A stretch of 64,000 nt of DNA, from the NCBI GenBank assembly GCA_950295325.1, contig OX485806.1, positions 36,706,001 through 36,770,000 of the forward strand. Reading direction: 5' to 3'. Positions 35,632 to 46,713 of the stretch are shown piece after piece (positions within the stretch are counted from its first letter, which is position 1; each line of letters starts with the position of its first letter). The translations under genes were made by a program, and so were the position numbers. A model generated the notes under the pieces. The model was not told where the DNA came from. It did no database searches and worked only from the letters and a program-made list of their open reading frames with translations. The stretch is from Polytrichum commune (lineage: Eukaryota; Streptophyta; Polytrichopsida; Polytrichales; Polytrichaceae).

Positions 35632-36540
35632 CTAGAGTCCGATTGATTTGTGTAGGTTCAGCTTGGCTCCCGAGGCAACCCCAAATCGGTTAATCACATT
35701 GAGAGCCCTATCTAGGTTGTCTCGAGTTCCATCCAAAAGTAACAGGATATCATTTGCAAACATTTGGTTTGTGATTGAAGTGTTGTTAGGAAGCCTCAAC
35801 CCTTGCACTCTACAATCTAGGTGTTGCAACATTTGGCCTAGGACGTCCACCATGAGCAAGGAAAAACAGGGAGCGAGTGGGCAGCCCTATCGAACTGAGC
35901 GTTGTAATTTGAACATTTTGGACTTCTCTCCGTTTACAATGACCACTGCTGATGCGTTTTCGTTGAGCGACATCACCTGGTTGATCCAGATGAAATGAAA
36001 TCCCATGCATTCCATGGTTTGTCGTAGGAACGTCCAATTCACCCTATCGTAGGCTTTCTCAAAATCTAAGAGGAGCATGCTGAGTTCTTGTTTGTTCTCC
36101 TTTGTTCATTATTCTATTACTTCGAATGCGAGAAATATGTTATCTAGGATGCATCTATTAGGTACAAATCTTGTTTGGGATGGAAGTATCCAATTGTGTA
36201 AGAGAGGTTTCATTCTATTAGCGTACACTTTGGCTACTATTTTGTATAATGTATTGAGAAGGGAAATGGGTCTGAAATTTTGGATCCTAAGTATGTCTTC
36301 TGTTTTGGGGAGAAGCACGATTTTCCTAATATTGAGCTCTTTTGCAATGAGGGATTGGCTAATCGATTCAGAGACAAAATTGAAGATGTCACAATCTATG
36401 TTGGCCCACATCTCCCGGTAGAATTCTGCGGGGATTACATCCACCCCCGGGGCTTTCCTGGCTGGGAGTTGCTTCATGGCATCAGCTACCCCTTCCATCA
36501 TGAGAGGGCGAAGGAGTTTGGTGTTGTGTTCTTCCGTCAC
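35632..36540 (-). pseudogene. LINE reverse transcriptase remnant
   Basis: Two frames carry RT motifs in order. 36540-36109 has RKAPGVDVIPAEF, FRPISLLNTLYKIVAKV, and LPSQTRFVPNRCILDNIF. 36078-35632 has LLLDFEKAYDRVNW and then FANDILLLLDGT. The last is the catalytic box that is normally Y/F-A-D-D; here the third residue is Asn, so one of the two metal-binding Asp is lost. In-frame stops and shifts separate the pieces. Confidence 0.88.
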
Positions 36541-36543
36541 TGT

Positions 36544-36888
36544 CTATTTGATATATTGAAAGCAATCCTCTCTCACCGCGAAATTGCACTCCACCTGTTC
36601 ATCCCTGGAGTATAGTTGTTCGTAGAAGGTGAGTATGTGTTTCTCTAACTTCGCTTGTGTGGATATTATTCTATCGCCCTCCTTCATCTGAGTGATGGTG
36701 ATGGGGCGTCTTGTACTTGCATGGTGCTCAAAAAATTCCTTTGTGCACCTATCACCGACCCTAGACCATTTGGAGAGGATGGCACTTTCTTGACTAAAAT
36801 TTTTGTTGTCTAACTTCGTGTAGTGGTGCCTACGCATCACTGAGGCAGTTGCGGGCTTCCCTGGAGCCCCAGTTGCGCTGAAGTTCAT
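36544..36888 (-). pseudogene. LINE pre-RT region fragment
   Basis: A 114-codon minus-strand frame contains WSRVGDRCTKEFFEHH, TQMKEGDRI and FYEQLYS, which match the segment just before the RT core in plant L1 proteins (consensus G D . C T K . F F). It ends at a stop directly before the RT frame. Confidence 0.75.
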
Positions 36889-36905
36889 CTTTGGCCGCTA
36901 TGATG

Positions 36906-37900
36906 TCATCGAATTGTGCTAGGTACGTCTCTTTCCAATTCTTCTTTTCTGTTGACGCGAGTTATGCTGACTCCATTCGAATGGCACTTGGGTCTCTGCA
37001 CAACCACATCAAGATCCAACCGCATTTGCCGTGGAGCATAAGCCCATCTAATCAATATGGATTCAACCCGAGGGTTGTTGGTGACATCACGACCAACATT
37101 TCCTACTTTAAATCTCCAATCAATTATTTTCCCTTGGTATGCACCTCTGAGAGTTGGTCCACCATGCAAACGGGCTTCTCTTGCCCAAACCCTAAATGTC
37201 CCAAGATTCAACATCACCCATGATCCAATATCAAACTTTGTTGGAATTCATTGGCCATCTACATTGTGCGTGTTGTGCACTACAATGGACTGAATTTTGC
37301 CCCTAGGCCTCCTTGACAACATGGCGGCAGTAGATGCCACTGAAGTCCAGTTCTTTGCGATGCGTATTACACTATGCTACAGTAGAATCCTTCAAAGCAT
37401 CCGAACCCAACTTGAAACTTGGTGACCCCAACCACCCACTCATAGTGGAAGGTTTTTCACTCCCAAATTTGAAGCCATTTGAACCTACATCCCTAACCAC
37501 TACCTTGCCCTCCTTTGCCTCCCCCCATGAGCTCCATGATATGATTAAAAAAAAGGGTACACAGTGCATTGTCCCCCTCCATCACATGTGCGAGATATAG
37601 ACCGCTTGAGTTGCCATTGTCCTCCTCCATGTATTGCCCACTACCTTGTACCCGGAAATTCCCACTCAATGGCATCCACCCAAGCATGACTCCATTGGCC
37701 CGGACCCTAGGTCCAAAACCGCATGGCACCTTATGTGCCATGTTAGCAACTAGGTACGCCCTTGTACTACGGTATCCTAAATGTGCAAAATGGTTTTTTT
37801 GGGATATTACAAGCACAACAACCTTTTCAGTCCATTCCTCCCCTAATGTGAATGGTAAGCTCACACATTTGGAAAATAGGGGTGCTAGGAGGTTACGCAT
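36906..37900 (-). pseudogene. Unrecognised degenerate coding-like block
   Basis: Three minus-strand frames (37900-37493, 37569-37372, 37217-36906) are protein-like. The longest has VPCGFGPRVRANGVMLGWMP and another has TNNPRVESILIRWAYAPRQM. They are separated by stops. Position upstream of the LINE RT would suit its 5' part, but no endonuclease motif is visible, and a captured or unrelated gene remnant is equally possible. Family not recognised. Confidence 0.35.
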
Positions 37901-38104
37901 GTGCTAGGAGGTGAGATCAATGCCTAGGTGTAGTATGTGGCATTATTTGGTGTCGCCTAAAGTGGGAGACCAATCCTCACCCAATCATATATCTCCAGAG
38001 ATTAAAGAGATGTTTCCAAAAAATAAGTTGCACTTCAATTTGCCCTCACCCTCATGTATGTGTACATTGTGAATTGCATATATTGCAATCACCTTTTCCC
38101 CAAC

Positions 38105-40166
38105 CTAATCTTTGAAGTTGGGATGGAAAGTGAATGACAATGGATTTAGGCTATGGAACCCTTCTCCCAATTGTGTTGTGGGTGGAGATATTTCTTTCAC
38201 TATGCTCCCATTGACAACATCATAAACAATTCCTTTATGTTCAATAGTATTGAAGATGCATATTTTGTCTACCCCATGAGGCACACATGTGTATTCAGGA
38301 TACACCAAAAGACCACGTCCACCAGACTTGGACTCCTTCACAACATTCTTCCACTTCCCAATGCTCGAGGAAACACGCTCAAGCTTCTCAATGCAATGGT
38401 CCACATGTCGACCATGTTCACGTTCCAAAAATAGATAGAGTTCTCCGTTGCACTCAAGCAATTGTGCTATAGAATTTGTATGACGACCATATGGAGAGGG
38501 TAATGGACATTTCCAATCCGATATCCATTCCCCTTCATCAACGTTGTAGGCAAGCACACCTTTGCCACTTACGGTCTTTCCAGATCCGTCATCCATAAAT
38601 GCAATGCAATACAATACACCATCAATGTATACCCCGGTTTGGTATTCATTCAAACAAAATTCCGGGCCTGGGATGTCCCTAGTTTTTGTCCACTTCCAAG
38701 TCAAAGAGTCAAAGATTTCAGTGCATTTGGACAACCCTCCTTCCATGCCAGAACTACCCGCAACAATCACCTTGTAGGATTTTGTTGTGGAATTCACCAA
38801 CATGTGCATGAGTACTGGGTTCCTCCGAGAGTTTAGAGGTGGCAGTTCTACCATCTTTTGAGTTAAAGGGTTGCACACAATCACCCTCTCTTCATGAGCC
38901 ACTTTGGAGACATTGATGCAAAAGAGTCCTTCTCCTCCTGCAACAAAGTACTCTTTGAACAAATCTTCCTCTGGTGGAGGAAGAAATGTAAGTGCTGGCA
39001 ATCTTTTCCAATCCCCCGATAACAAGTCAAATCTTGAACATTGCCAAATTTTGTCCTTCATGAAGAAGTAAAGAGGGGATAATGAGGCTTCCCTTGTGTG
39101 TATTTGGCCACGAGAGCTATGATATGTGTCACTTTCTATGAATGACTTCACTTCTTTTGATGCTAGTTTCACTTGAGTCAATTCTTTATAGTCAAGTTTG
39201 TTTAGCAATGCCTCTTGTAGGTCACGAGGCAAAGCACTCCAACTTCGATCCTTAATTTGGTCAACACAAAACCTTTGATCAAGGAGTATATTCCATATAT
39301 CACTTTGTTCATAAGTCTCATCATTGGTCTTCATAAATTCCAAACCACTAGGCTCCTTAGCCATTTCATCCAAAACATATTCAGATTGAACTATATTGGG
39401 ATCTTCAGTCGTCATACTAAGCACCTCTATCTCAGATTTCATCATTTCCACGAAAAATGCTTCCAAATTCATGTCTTCATTTTTGCTTAATACTTCTTCA
39501 CGAATATCCGTAATGTTTGATAACCCTAGTGAATTGGTACATTCTTGTACTCCCATTGATTGGTTCTCATTTTCATACACTAGCTCTTCAACCTTTTCAA
39601 CTGTAGGCTCCAAAGATGGAGGCTCAAGGGAAGAGATCCATAAACAATGCTTCTCCCTAGAAATATTTGCAAAGTCCTCAACTGATTCAATGTGATTTTG
39701 AGCATTTGTATCCATTGCATTGTCCTCAAATGCCATATCGATGTTGTCATCTAGAGATTTGCACATCGTTTTGCCAACTTCTTCCCCCTCTGTTGTAACT
39801 CCAATGTTAGTATCCATAGAGCTAGAATGACTTTGCTCCTCTTCAAATTGCAAATGCAAGGATGAAACCTCATTTGGTTCTTCAAATGGTAATAAACCCA
39901 TTTCCTCATTCTCTAGAGAAGTCATAGGTGGACCTTTGACATGCTCATACTCACTCCATGGGGACTTGCACACTCTCATGCCAAAATTGTCGCGTGAGAA
40001 CTTTGAATAAGGAAGTTCCCCCTTCTTTCCATCAAAAAATATATCTTCCATGGAATTTGCAAAATTTGTATGGTCATTGATCCTCCAATCATGTCCTCTT
40101 TTCCGAGAATTGGCCCAATGAAAACCAAGACATCTTGCTTTTGAGTCCCCTTTGGCATCCTCCAAT
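38105..40166 (-). CDS. Exon 3: acidic linker, F-box and kelch-like domain
   Basis: About 687 codons. The first 300 form a Glu/Asp/Ser-rich, probably disordered linker. The F-box follows (WSALPRDLQEALLNKLDYKE, then LTQVKLASKEVKSFI), fitting the LP..L...IL..L family pattern. The last 330 residues match plant F-box/kelch proteins: WKRLPALTFLPPPEED, VCNPLTQKMVELPPLNSRRN, CTEIFDSLTWKWTK, GVYIDGVLYCIAF, and a final WKNVVKES segment. Length and order match plant F-box/kelch proteins apart from the long linker. No frame damage was seen. Confidence 0.88.
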
Positions 40167-42991
40167 CTATTCATATCAAAAAAACAAAAAAATAAGATGA
40201 GTATGCAAACAAATATCAACAAGTTTGCAATAAATCCTATGTTCAAAGTGCATGCAATAGATAGATATGCACAATAAGATATCTATGCAATTAATGAGAG
40301 TAAGCTACAAGTGGTCATATACAATATTACCTTTTTGTAATCTGTGGAGAAAAAGATGCTCCATCCAAAGAGCACGCAAATGACGTCCATTGTTTTAAGT
40401 CTCTTAGTTGTTCCGCAATGTTTGAAAAATCGGGGCGACAATTGGGATCATGAACCCAACAATTACTTATCAATGTTTTCAAAGATTTAGGATAATCTTT
40501 TGGTAGCAATGGCCTCTCGTTCTTGCTTATGATTTTTTGCAAGGCATCAAAGTCACTTACATCGTGAAAAGGCACACAACCTGTCAAAACTTCATAACAC
40601 ATCATCCCAAAGCTATATACGTCTGCCTTACAAGTGGCACTCCCAACTCTCCAGTTGTCTTCCCATGACTCTGGTGCCATGTAAGCAATTCTCTCAATAT
40701 TGTCACCACCTGACAAAGGAATTGGGTCTGTAATTTGGGATAAACCAAAATCTGCTAGTTTCACATGGACATAGCCTTCTTTGGCTAGATCTTGGTGCAG
40801 CACATGATTGACAAGAACGTTATGAGGTCGAAGACCGGAATGAACTATATCATGATCATGTAAATACCACATACCTTCAGCAATTTGAAGTAAAAGATCA
40901 ATTGCTGCTGAAAATGAAAATGGATGCATTTTGTTCTCACTTTTTCTCTTCTTCATGACCTCATGCAAGTTTGTGGGCATGAACTCCATCACAAAGGAAT
41001 ATTCTTCTTTCTCAATAATGCCACAATATATCGGGATGACATTTGGGTGGCTCAAAGTAGACAAACTTGAAGTTGTTGTCTGAAACTTCATATCGTTGAC
41101 ATGGTTGAAAATCTTTTGAGCACATATTGCTCCAATCCATCGGATTTTGTACACCCTACCATATCCTCCAATCCCAAGTAAGGTTTTGTTATCAACATGA
41201 ACATCGCAAAGAACATTTGGCCCAAGAAGTCTTTCAACTAAAATGGGCAAGTGAAGAAGATCTCCATCATCCAGCTCTTTTCCTTTTACGTGACACTCCA
41301 ATTTCTCCACCAACGCATTATGATCTTCAAGAGCAATTTGTTCGAGACTTTGCACATCTCTTGTTTGTGGCTTTGAAGATCTCACCTTTGCAAAGTCAAT
41401 TCCAATTTCCTCAAGCTCCGGTATCACTGGCAATGCTCTCAATAGTAAACTCATGGACCCAATTAAGTAGAATATTATATGGTGGATCGCTTGTATTTTG
41501 CTGATGATTAATATTGCAGTCAACATCCAAGACTTGTATTGGCAAGACTCTTGTAGTATTTGATTTGCCTCTTCCACAAAACGATATAACTCTTTCAAGA
41601 GTATGTCACATTGTCCTTTGGAGGTGTTGCTTTCATATTGTTTGAGGATACATTCAATTTCTTGAAGTTTGCCCACCAAATATTCACATTGCAACTTGTA
41701 TAAAGTCAAACCCACCGAGGTCAACTTCACTTTGACATCTTGAATTAAGTCCAAATTTAGTTGAACCAAATTTGCCTCTTCAAAACCAACTTGACATCTT
41801 GAGCCCTCCATCTTGTAAAACAAATTCAACCTACACCCACAAAGAAACTTAATGACCATTGAAAGTGGGTGAAACTTGAAGCCATTTAAGTATTTCTCAA
41901 ACCACCATGTCATGTGATGGTTAATTTGCAAATGTCACCTCACCAACAACTCTTCACACCCTTTTGTGAACTGCAAATTATAATTTTAGCTTCTTGAATT
42001 GCCCAAAGAAAAAATATCAAGTGACAATTCATTCTTCGTGTGTTCCCTAAAATCTATGCAAAGAACATCTACTTAATTTCATCCACTCAATCAATGGTTG
42101 CACAATAAACTCAAAACATGCATAAGCCACAACTTTGAAATATAATGAAAAGATTACATACTCTTTGTGTAGACACTTGGAGACTTTCACGCCTCCTTTT
42201 GCAAGTTTGACAAAAACATCTATGGAAACCAATCGGGTTGCCAATTGTTCCATCATCATACCATTAACCTCCACCAATTTTTGATTAGCATGTTCCACAT
42301 ATTTTCCAACACTGACATGTTGCACCTCAATCCAATGAGCATTTAAACCTTCATGCCCCGAGTTAGTATTAAACCCATTCCTCATGTATGGCTTCATTTG
42401 TAGTTTGAAGTAAGGACCACATTTGGAACCTTCTCCCATCATCTTCACTTGACAATCGCAAAATCTTTGATAGACATGTCGGTTGTCTTGTATGGAACTT
42501 GACCCAAGTTGTTGTGGACTCCCATGAGCTTTGCAATCTTCCAACATAAATTGCAACAATAGGACACGACCATGCTCATACCCATTCCTTCTCCTCTGAA
42601 GTCTAGAAAATGGATCCAAACCACTGGGTACAAAGGTTGTGGTGAGCACACATCCATTTCGAATATCTTCAATGCTCCTTGGAGATGCATCAAGCTCTTG
42701 AATCTCTTGGGCACATTCAAAGTCTTGTTTTTTGTTGCTCGAGCCAGAATAAACTTCATTCATTGTTGAATTCCCACCATAATCCCAATCAGAGTAGTCA
42801 CGAACCAAGGGCGGTACCATCTTGATTGCAATTTGTGTATCTTTGTGGGAGCTCCACTCAACTTTAGAACCTATCACCACATATTGTTCACACTTTAACT
42901 TCTCAATGTTTGTACAAAGTTTAAAATCTTGATGGCAACAATCACCTTTAGTCAATATAACACCAATTTTATGGCAATTGATAGCATACAA
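38105..42991 (-). CDS. Predicted pseudokinase-F-box-kelch fusion protein
   Basis: Three long minus-strand open blocks can be joined into one gene: exon 1 (42991-42162), exon 2 (41830-40331), exon 3 (40166-38105). Both junctions have canonical signals (GTATGT...TAG and GTAATA...TAG), are phase 2, and keep the frame. The summed coding length, 4392 nt, is a multiple of three and gives about 1463 residues with a stop at 38105-38107. In order the product has an unrecognised N-terminal part, a helical region, a kinase-like domain, an acidic linker, an F-box and a kelch-like domain. F-box proteins are substrate receptors of SCF ubiquitin ligases, and kelch domains bind substrates. A kinase-like domain in the same chain is unusual. 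The start at 42991 is the first Met after an in-frame TGA about 72 bp upstream, but an upstream exon is possible (a TTGACTAAAG acceptor-like site lies near 42949). Two or three separate genes is the alternative. Confidence 0.6.
40167..40330 (-). other. Intron 2, 164 bp, joins kinase and F-box blocks
   Basis: The donor is AAAAAG|GTAATATTG: the apparent stop of the kinase frame (TAA) lies inside the donor. The acceptor is a T-rich tract followed by GATATGAATAG|ATTGGAGG. Splicing gives I-T-K-R-L-E-D-A-K with the frame kept (AG|A). The intron is much more AT-rich than the exons. Without splicing, the downstream block would have to start at a Met just upstream of the acceptor and would acquire an odd hydrophobic leader. 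Confidence 0.7.
40331..41830 (-). CDS. Exon 2: kinase-like domain lacking the catalytic Asp
   Basis: The 500-codon block starts with helical sequence (EEANLVQLNLDLIQDVKVKL; LVGKLQEIECILKQYE) and a hydrophobic stretch (AILIISKIQAIHHIIFYLIG), then a kinase domain. The Gly-rich loop is GIGGYGRVYK. The ATP-site Lys is present (CAQKIF). The catalytic loop reads HSGLRPHNVLV, where HRDLKPxN is expected, so the catalytic Asp is Gly (codon GGT at 40836-40834). DFG (LADFGLSQ), APE (YMAPESW) and DVYSFG are kept. Loss of this Asp normally abolishes phosphotransfer, so it is a predicted pseudokinase. A helical bundle followed by a pseudokinase recalls plant MLKL-like proteins, but the assignment is tentative. 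Confidence 0.85.
41831..42161 (-). other. Intron 1, 331 bp
   Basis: Minus-strand donor GTATGTAATC (strong match to GTATGT) and acceptor TTTCTTTGTGGGTGTAG. Splicing joins K-E to L-N-L-F-Y-K-M-E-G in frame (phase 2). AT-rich, as plant introns usually are. Confidence 0.6.
42162..42991 (-). CDS. Exon 1: N-terminal part, unrecognised
   Basis: Open for about 277 codons up to a donor at 42162/42161 (CACAAAGA|GTATGT). No known domain was recognised in the first 200 residues, which include a Ser-rich stretch and a basic RLQRRRNGYEHGR segment. The last 60 or so residues, from VGKYVEHANQKLVEVNG to GGVKVSKCLHKE, look helical and run on into the helical start of exon 2. That is the size and place expected of a four-helix bundle ahead of a kinase domain. 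The frame stays open past the donor to 42047, so an unspliced end is possible. Confidence 0.55.
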
Positions 42992-45430
42992 CCAAAGACA
43001 ACAACTCCTTGGGTATGTCTTGCTTTAAAGCAATTTCAACACAAAGCTATCTCAAAAGAAGACAATATGAATGCAATTGATCTTTCTCATTTCCAATATG
43101 GATGCCATGAACACAACAAAGAAGAGGACCAAAGAAATGTCACAGAAAATCTCACAGTAACAAAATACAAAAGACCATAAAGAATGCATGCATAGCTTGA
43201 AGCAAATGCACTCTATTTGTTCTTGATTTTGAAAATTGATCATAAGGATCATATGCCCTTGGTTGACAGCTTTGGTGAAATGTAGGTTTCCCATCATATG
43301 TTAACTATAGTGAGAAGTTAACTTGTTCTTGAAATCACAAGTTACCTAAATCACACGCACTTAAATTATGTTCTTAAAGAATGATTGGTCATGTATTTTT
43401 GAGTGACCACTACATTAGTGTAGAAATGACATTTATTAATAATCATGAATGTTATAGTATGCACAAAACACAACAATTCAATAATTAAACATTCCTTGGG
43501 TGAGAACAGTGTCAAACAATCACAAAAATAAAAAATAAAAAATAAAAATAAAAATAAAAATAAAAATAAAAGTTTGTATATGTTTGTATATTGGATCAAA
43601 TACAATCATAATCTTACTTGCATCTTATGATGCTTTGTGCTAGGTTAGAGTTTGTGTATAAATAAATAGATTGTTTGAATACCACATGAATATTTCACAT
43701 TTTTACCTCAAAAACCCAAAATCTGAAACAACACTCCCTATTGCTCACACACATAAAGAACAATTTCCAAACAAAGAAGAATTCTTACTTAAAGGTTAAA
43801 GAAAAAGAATAAGGCACATTTCTTTGAAGAATGCATCACAACACAACTTAACTTGGGGTGGCACCTCAAACATATAATGTGTAACAAATATTCCATCCAT
43901 ATTATCCTTGTTTATTCATATCAAAGAACAATTTTACAGAACTTAGAATGGAGTGATGTAGTGCACATTTAGACCGCCCATAATACGTAATAATTTTTGG
44001 ATTTGAACATGTCTATGTATTATAATACATGAATAAATTGAAAATAAGGTGGACTTTCTCTTGGACAAGGGGGCTAGTCCATAATATGGTCTCCATCATA
44101 CCTAGTTATAATTTATATAATCTACAACAATTTGAAGATTATATCGATTATTTTGGCTTGTAAGCCTTCCAACTCTCTTCCCGACTCCTCTCGATGGCTT
44201 CGCTCCCCCTACTCTTTTGAAACTCTTCAATATTTGAAATTTGTAGATTATTTGAAACATTATCTAAATTATACGTACTATTATGTGTACATAATCTATG
44301 CCTTTGTAAAAATATCCAAGCCATACCAAATCTTTGGTAGGATTCCAACAGTGTCAAAACTCCCCAACTCTATCCCTTCTATTGAGAGATAAGAGAGAAA
44401 ATACTCTACGAGACCAAGAGTATCTCTATCTACGATCCTAAATCCAACGGCTAGTTACAAATGAGCGAGCTGCATTTGCAAAAATAAGCAACACCGTAAG
44501 CCACGCGGTGGCAACATCAATTTAAGTCATCTTTATTTGATGGTGTTTGAACCCTAAACCCTAAACTAATACACAATGTGGTCAAGACACCACTCTAGAT
44601 ATATAATTTTCTTATATGTGTAATTTCCATACCATGAGACATTAGAATTAGTCAAATGGCGTTGCAACTTTATGAGTATATTTCAAGTTAATCTAGACTT
44701 AGCATGAATTCTAAACATATTTCAAAATTGATACTTATAGTTTTATTTCTCATGCTTGTGCATTGTGTTACTTGTGAAAATTGAATATCTAGAATGGTGT
44801 TTCGACCACATTACTCTCAAAGTATGTGGGTTTTCATCACATGTTGCAGGTTATCTTCCTCCAAAGAGGTTGTTTTGCAATGTGAATTTATCCACAACGC
44901 AGACAATACTATCATATGCATTATTATTTTCTACCATATCTTTTGTTCAAAGCTAGAAGTGGCCCAAAAAATAGCACCAACTTATCAAAATATAAGTCTA
45001 TGAATATAAATCTATAAATATAAATAAATAACAAAAAAAGGAGAAACGAGAATAACTCACCCCTAAATTTGGATCAGGTGGAATTGCTTATTGATAGAGA
45101 GTATCGTGACAAATGCAAACACAAAACCTCCAATTAACAACATCAATGTGTTTGAAGCACCATATACACCTTTGACTTCTTAAGCTTCCTGCAAACCCAT
45201 GATACCAAAATGTCAGCTATGATCAAACCCAATGTTGTTCTATGTACTAAAGAAGTGAAATAGAATCGGCTATGCACTTGTCAACAATTTACTCTAAGTT
45301 TGTGAATCTTTAGCTTTCTCATCAAGCATTGTATGTTTGTATCGCAAAGCCCTACTAAATATGTGTGTGGAGATGACACCAACCGTAGGTTAACGTGAAT
45401 AAGAGACACTTTACCTTTGAGAGTAGACTT
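42992..45430. other. Upstream intergenic region of the fusion gene
   Basis: AT-rich. It holds the probable promoter side of the minus-strand gene, though no TATA box could be singled out among many AT runs. A (TAAAA)n tract lies at 43527-43570. Short ORFs to 45430 show no domain. Confidence 0.45.
43527..43570. repeat. (AAAAT)n microsatellite
   Basis: Seven or so tandem AAAATA/AAAAT units. It lies about 550 bp upstream of the predicted start of the minus-strand fusion gene. Confidence 0.85.
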
Positions 45431-45433
45431 ATG

Positions 45434-45953
45434 CCCCCTTCCAACCTAACTTTAACTAAGATTAAAAGTTGGTTCTAACAACCCAGCCTTCACACCATCG
45501 ACATTATCTAGTGCCGAGTCTAGTTGGCAAATGATGTGGCATGGCTTAAAAGTGGAGGTTTTAAGCCTCAAGCACCGACCCTCCCATCAGTACTTAAACA
45601 TGAGGCAAGAATATAGGACCTTAAAAATTGTCACCTCCCGCCTTTGTGATTGGTTGCTTTTTAGTCTTAGCTATGAGGGCACGAGGAGCTCCATTAACAA
45701 AACCCGATGGTAAGATAGGTGAGTAGTAAGGCATTTGGAGATGGGACAAAAACTACCCAACATGTTATTGCTTGGTAGATAAAACAATGAACATGTGTGA
45801 CAGCTACTTAACTAAAACCTACTTGAAAATCTCTAAAGCAAGTTCTTGTAGGTGCATTGGGATAGCCGGATGCCTCCGCTGTAACCAAGGGAGCTTTACC
45901 CGGTTCTTAGGAAATACTTTGGGTCTTAGCTAAAGTCAGGTGGGAAGGGGGCA
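45434..45953. mobile_element. MITE family 4, 520 bp, TTA duplication
   Basis: The left end TGCCCCCTTCCAACCTAAC and the complement of the right end (TGCCCCCTTCCCACCTGAC) form inverted repeats that run on into ACTTTAACTAAGA. TTA flanks both ends (45431-45433 and 45954-45956). PIF/Harbinger-like by duplication. It has no coding capacity; ORFs inside are by-products. Confidence 0.8.
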
Positions 45954-45956
45954 TTA

Positions 45957-46713
45957 GACATGTGTGTAGACCCACAACAAGTGTACAGAGCTAAGCTGTG
46001 GGACAAGTGCTACTGCACTCTGTTGGAGGTGGTTGATCCAACAGCAACCACCCCCCATCGGCTTTGCCTTAGTTGTTACAGTAAAATTCTCCAAAACCTT
46101 TCACTCTTTGTAGAATTGGACATGCAAACTTCAAGGATTAGGGGCCACAAATTTGTCGTAGATTTGAACTATCGATTGAAAGAAGATCCACCTGATCATG
46201 GAGGCCACAACTCCTCTCAAATGCTTCTGGTTTGCAAGGAACTTCATTGGGTCCAAGTTCATCAAATCGGCGCTGGCCAGTTTCAATTCCAGAACCACAA
46301 GGAATTTGAGATATTGACTTGAATTTTATCTTTTGAGGCGCAAAATTAACCCTCGGAGGAAAAGATTTAATCCTTGGTGGAAAGGAAGTGAGTCTTGTTC
46401 CTACTTAACGTTTCTTGGGGTGAGACCACGTGTTTAAACACATCGACCTCACTCAAGAATGTATTAAGGACCAGTAGATTGTCTACAAAGCGCTAAACGA
46501 TGTTTGCATATGATGCTTGCAATAACACACTACTTACCCGAGACTTTGATACCAAAATCTTGGATGAGTTACAGTATCAAGAAACTGTGAAAAAAGTGAA
46601 GATTTATTTAATTTTCTTAAAACAAAAACAGAGGACATCAGAAAGCCAGAAGAAATTTGAGTGTTGCTATTATATTCAATGGTAAATCCACACTCAGTGT
46701 CAAACAGGCCAGC
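45957..46713. other. Intergenic, unrecognised 120-codon ORF
   Basis: The plus-strand frame at 45960-46322 encodes 120 residues, with a segment HKFVVDLNYRLKEDPPDHGG, and stops. It starts right at the MITE border and has no recognised domain. It may be a gene remnant or chance. Confidence 0.25.

Larger units (their letters stand above)
31538..36960 (-). mobile_element. Decayed L1-type LINE retrotransposon
   Basis: On the minus strand, LINE segments occur in the right order. First comes a pre-RT region (36544-36888), then RT motifs (36540-35632), then a post-RT linker with GGIKIMDP near 35240. An inserted solo LTR follows, then the linker region (33251-32694) with RQPLFGN and VQWGT motifs, then a reverse-transcriptase zinc-binding region (32281-31799) and C-terminal frames to 31538. 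Frames are interrupted by stops and shifts. Removing the LTR and one CCGAT brings the frame back to ALLVKLLI, a conserved LINE string. The 5' endonuclease region was not recognised, so the element is truncated or scrambled there. It is not active. Confidence 0.85.

Noticed and set aside
36077-36615. Plus-strand ORFs of 111-116 codons over the LINE
   Set aside because: They are antisense to clear reverse-transcriptase motifs on the minus strand.
40171-40246. Membrane-anchored start of the F-box protein (hydrophobic N-terminus)
   Set aside because: The hydrophobic leader is the translation of the T-rich 3' end of intron 2; a good acceptor lies at 40167 and keeps the kinase frame.
41127-41504. 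125-codon plus-strand ORF
   Set aside because: Antisense shadow of the kinase exon.
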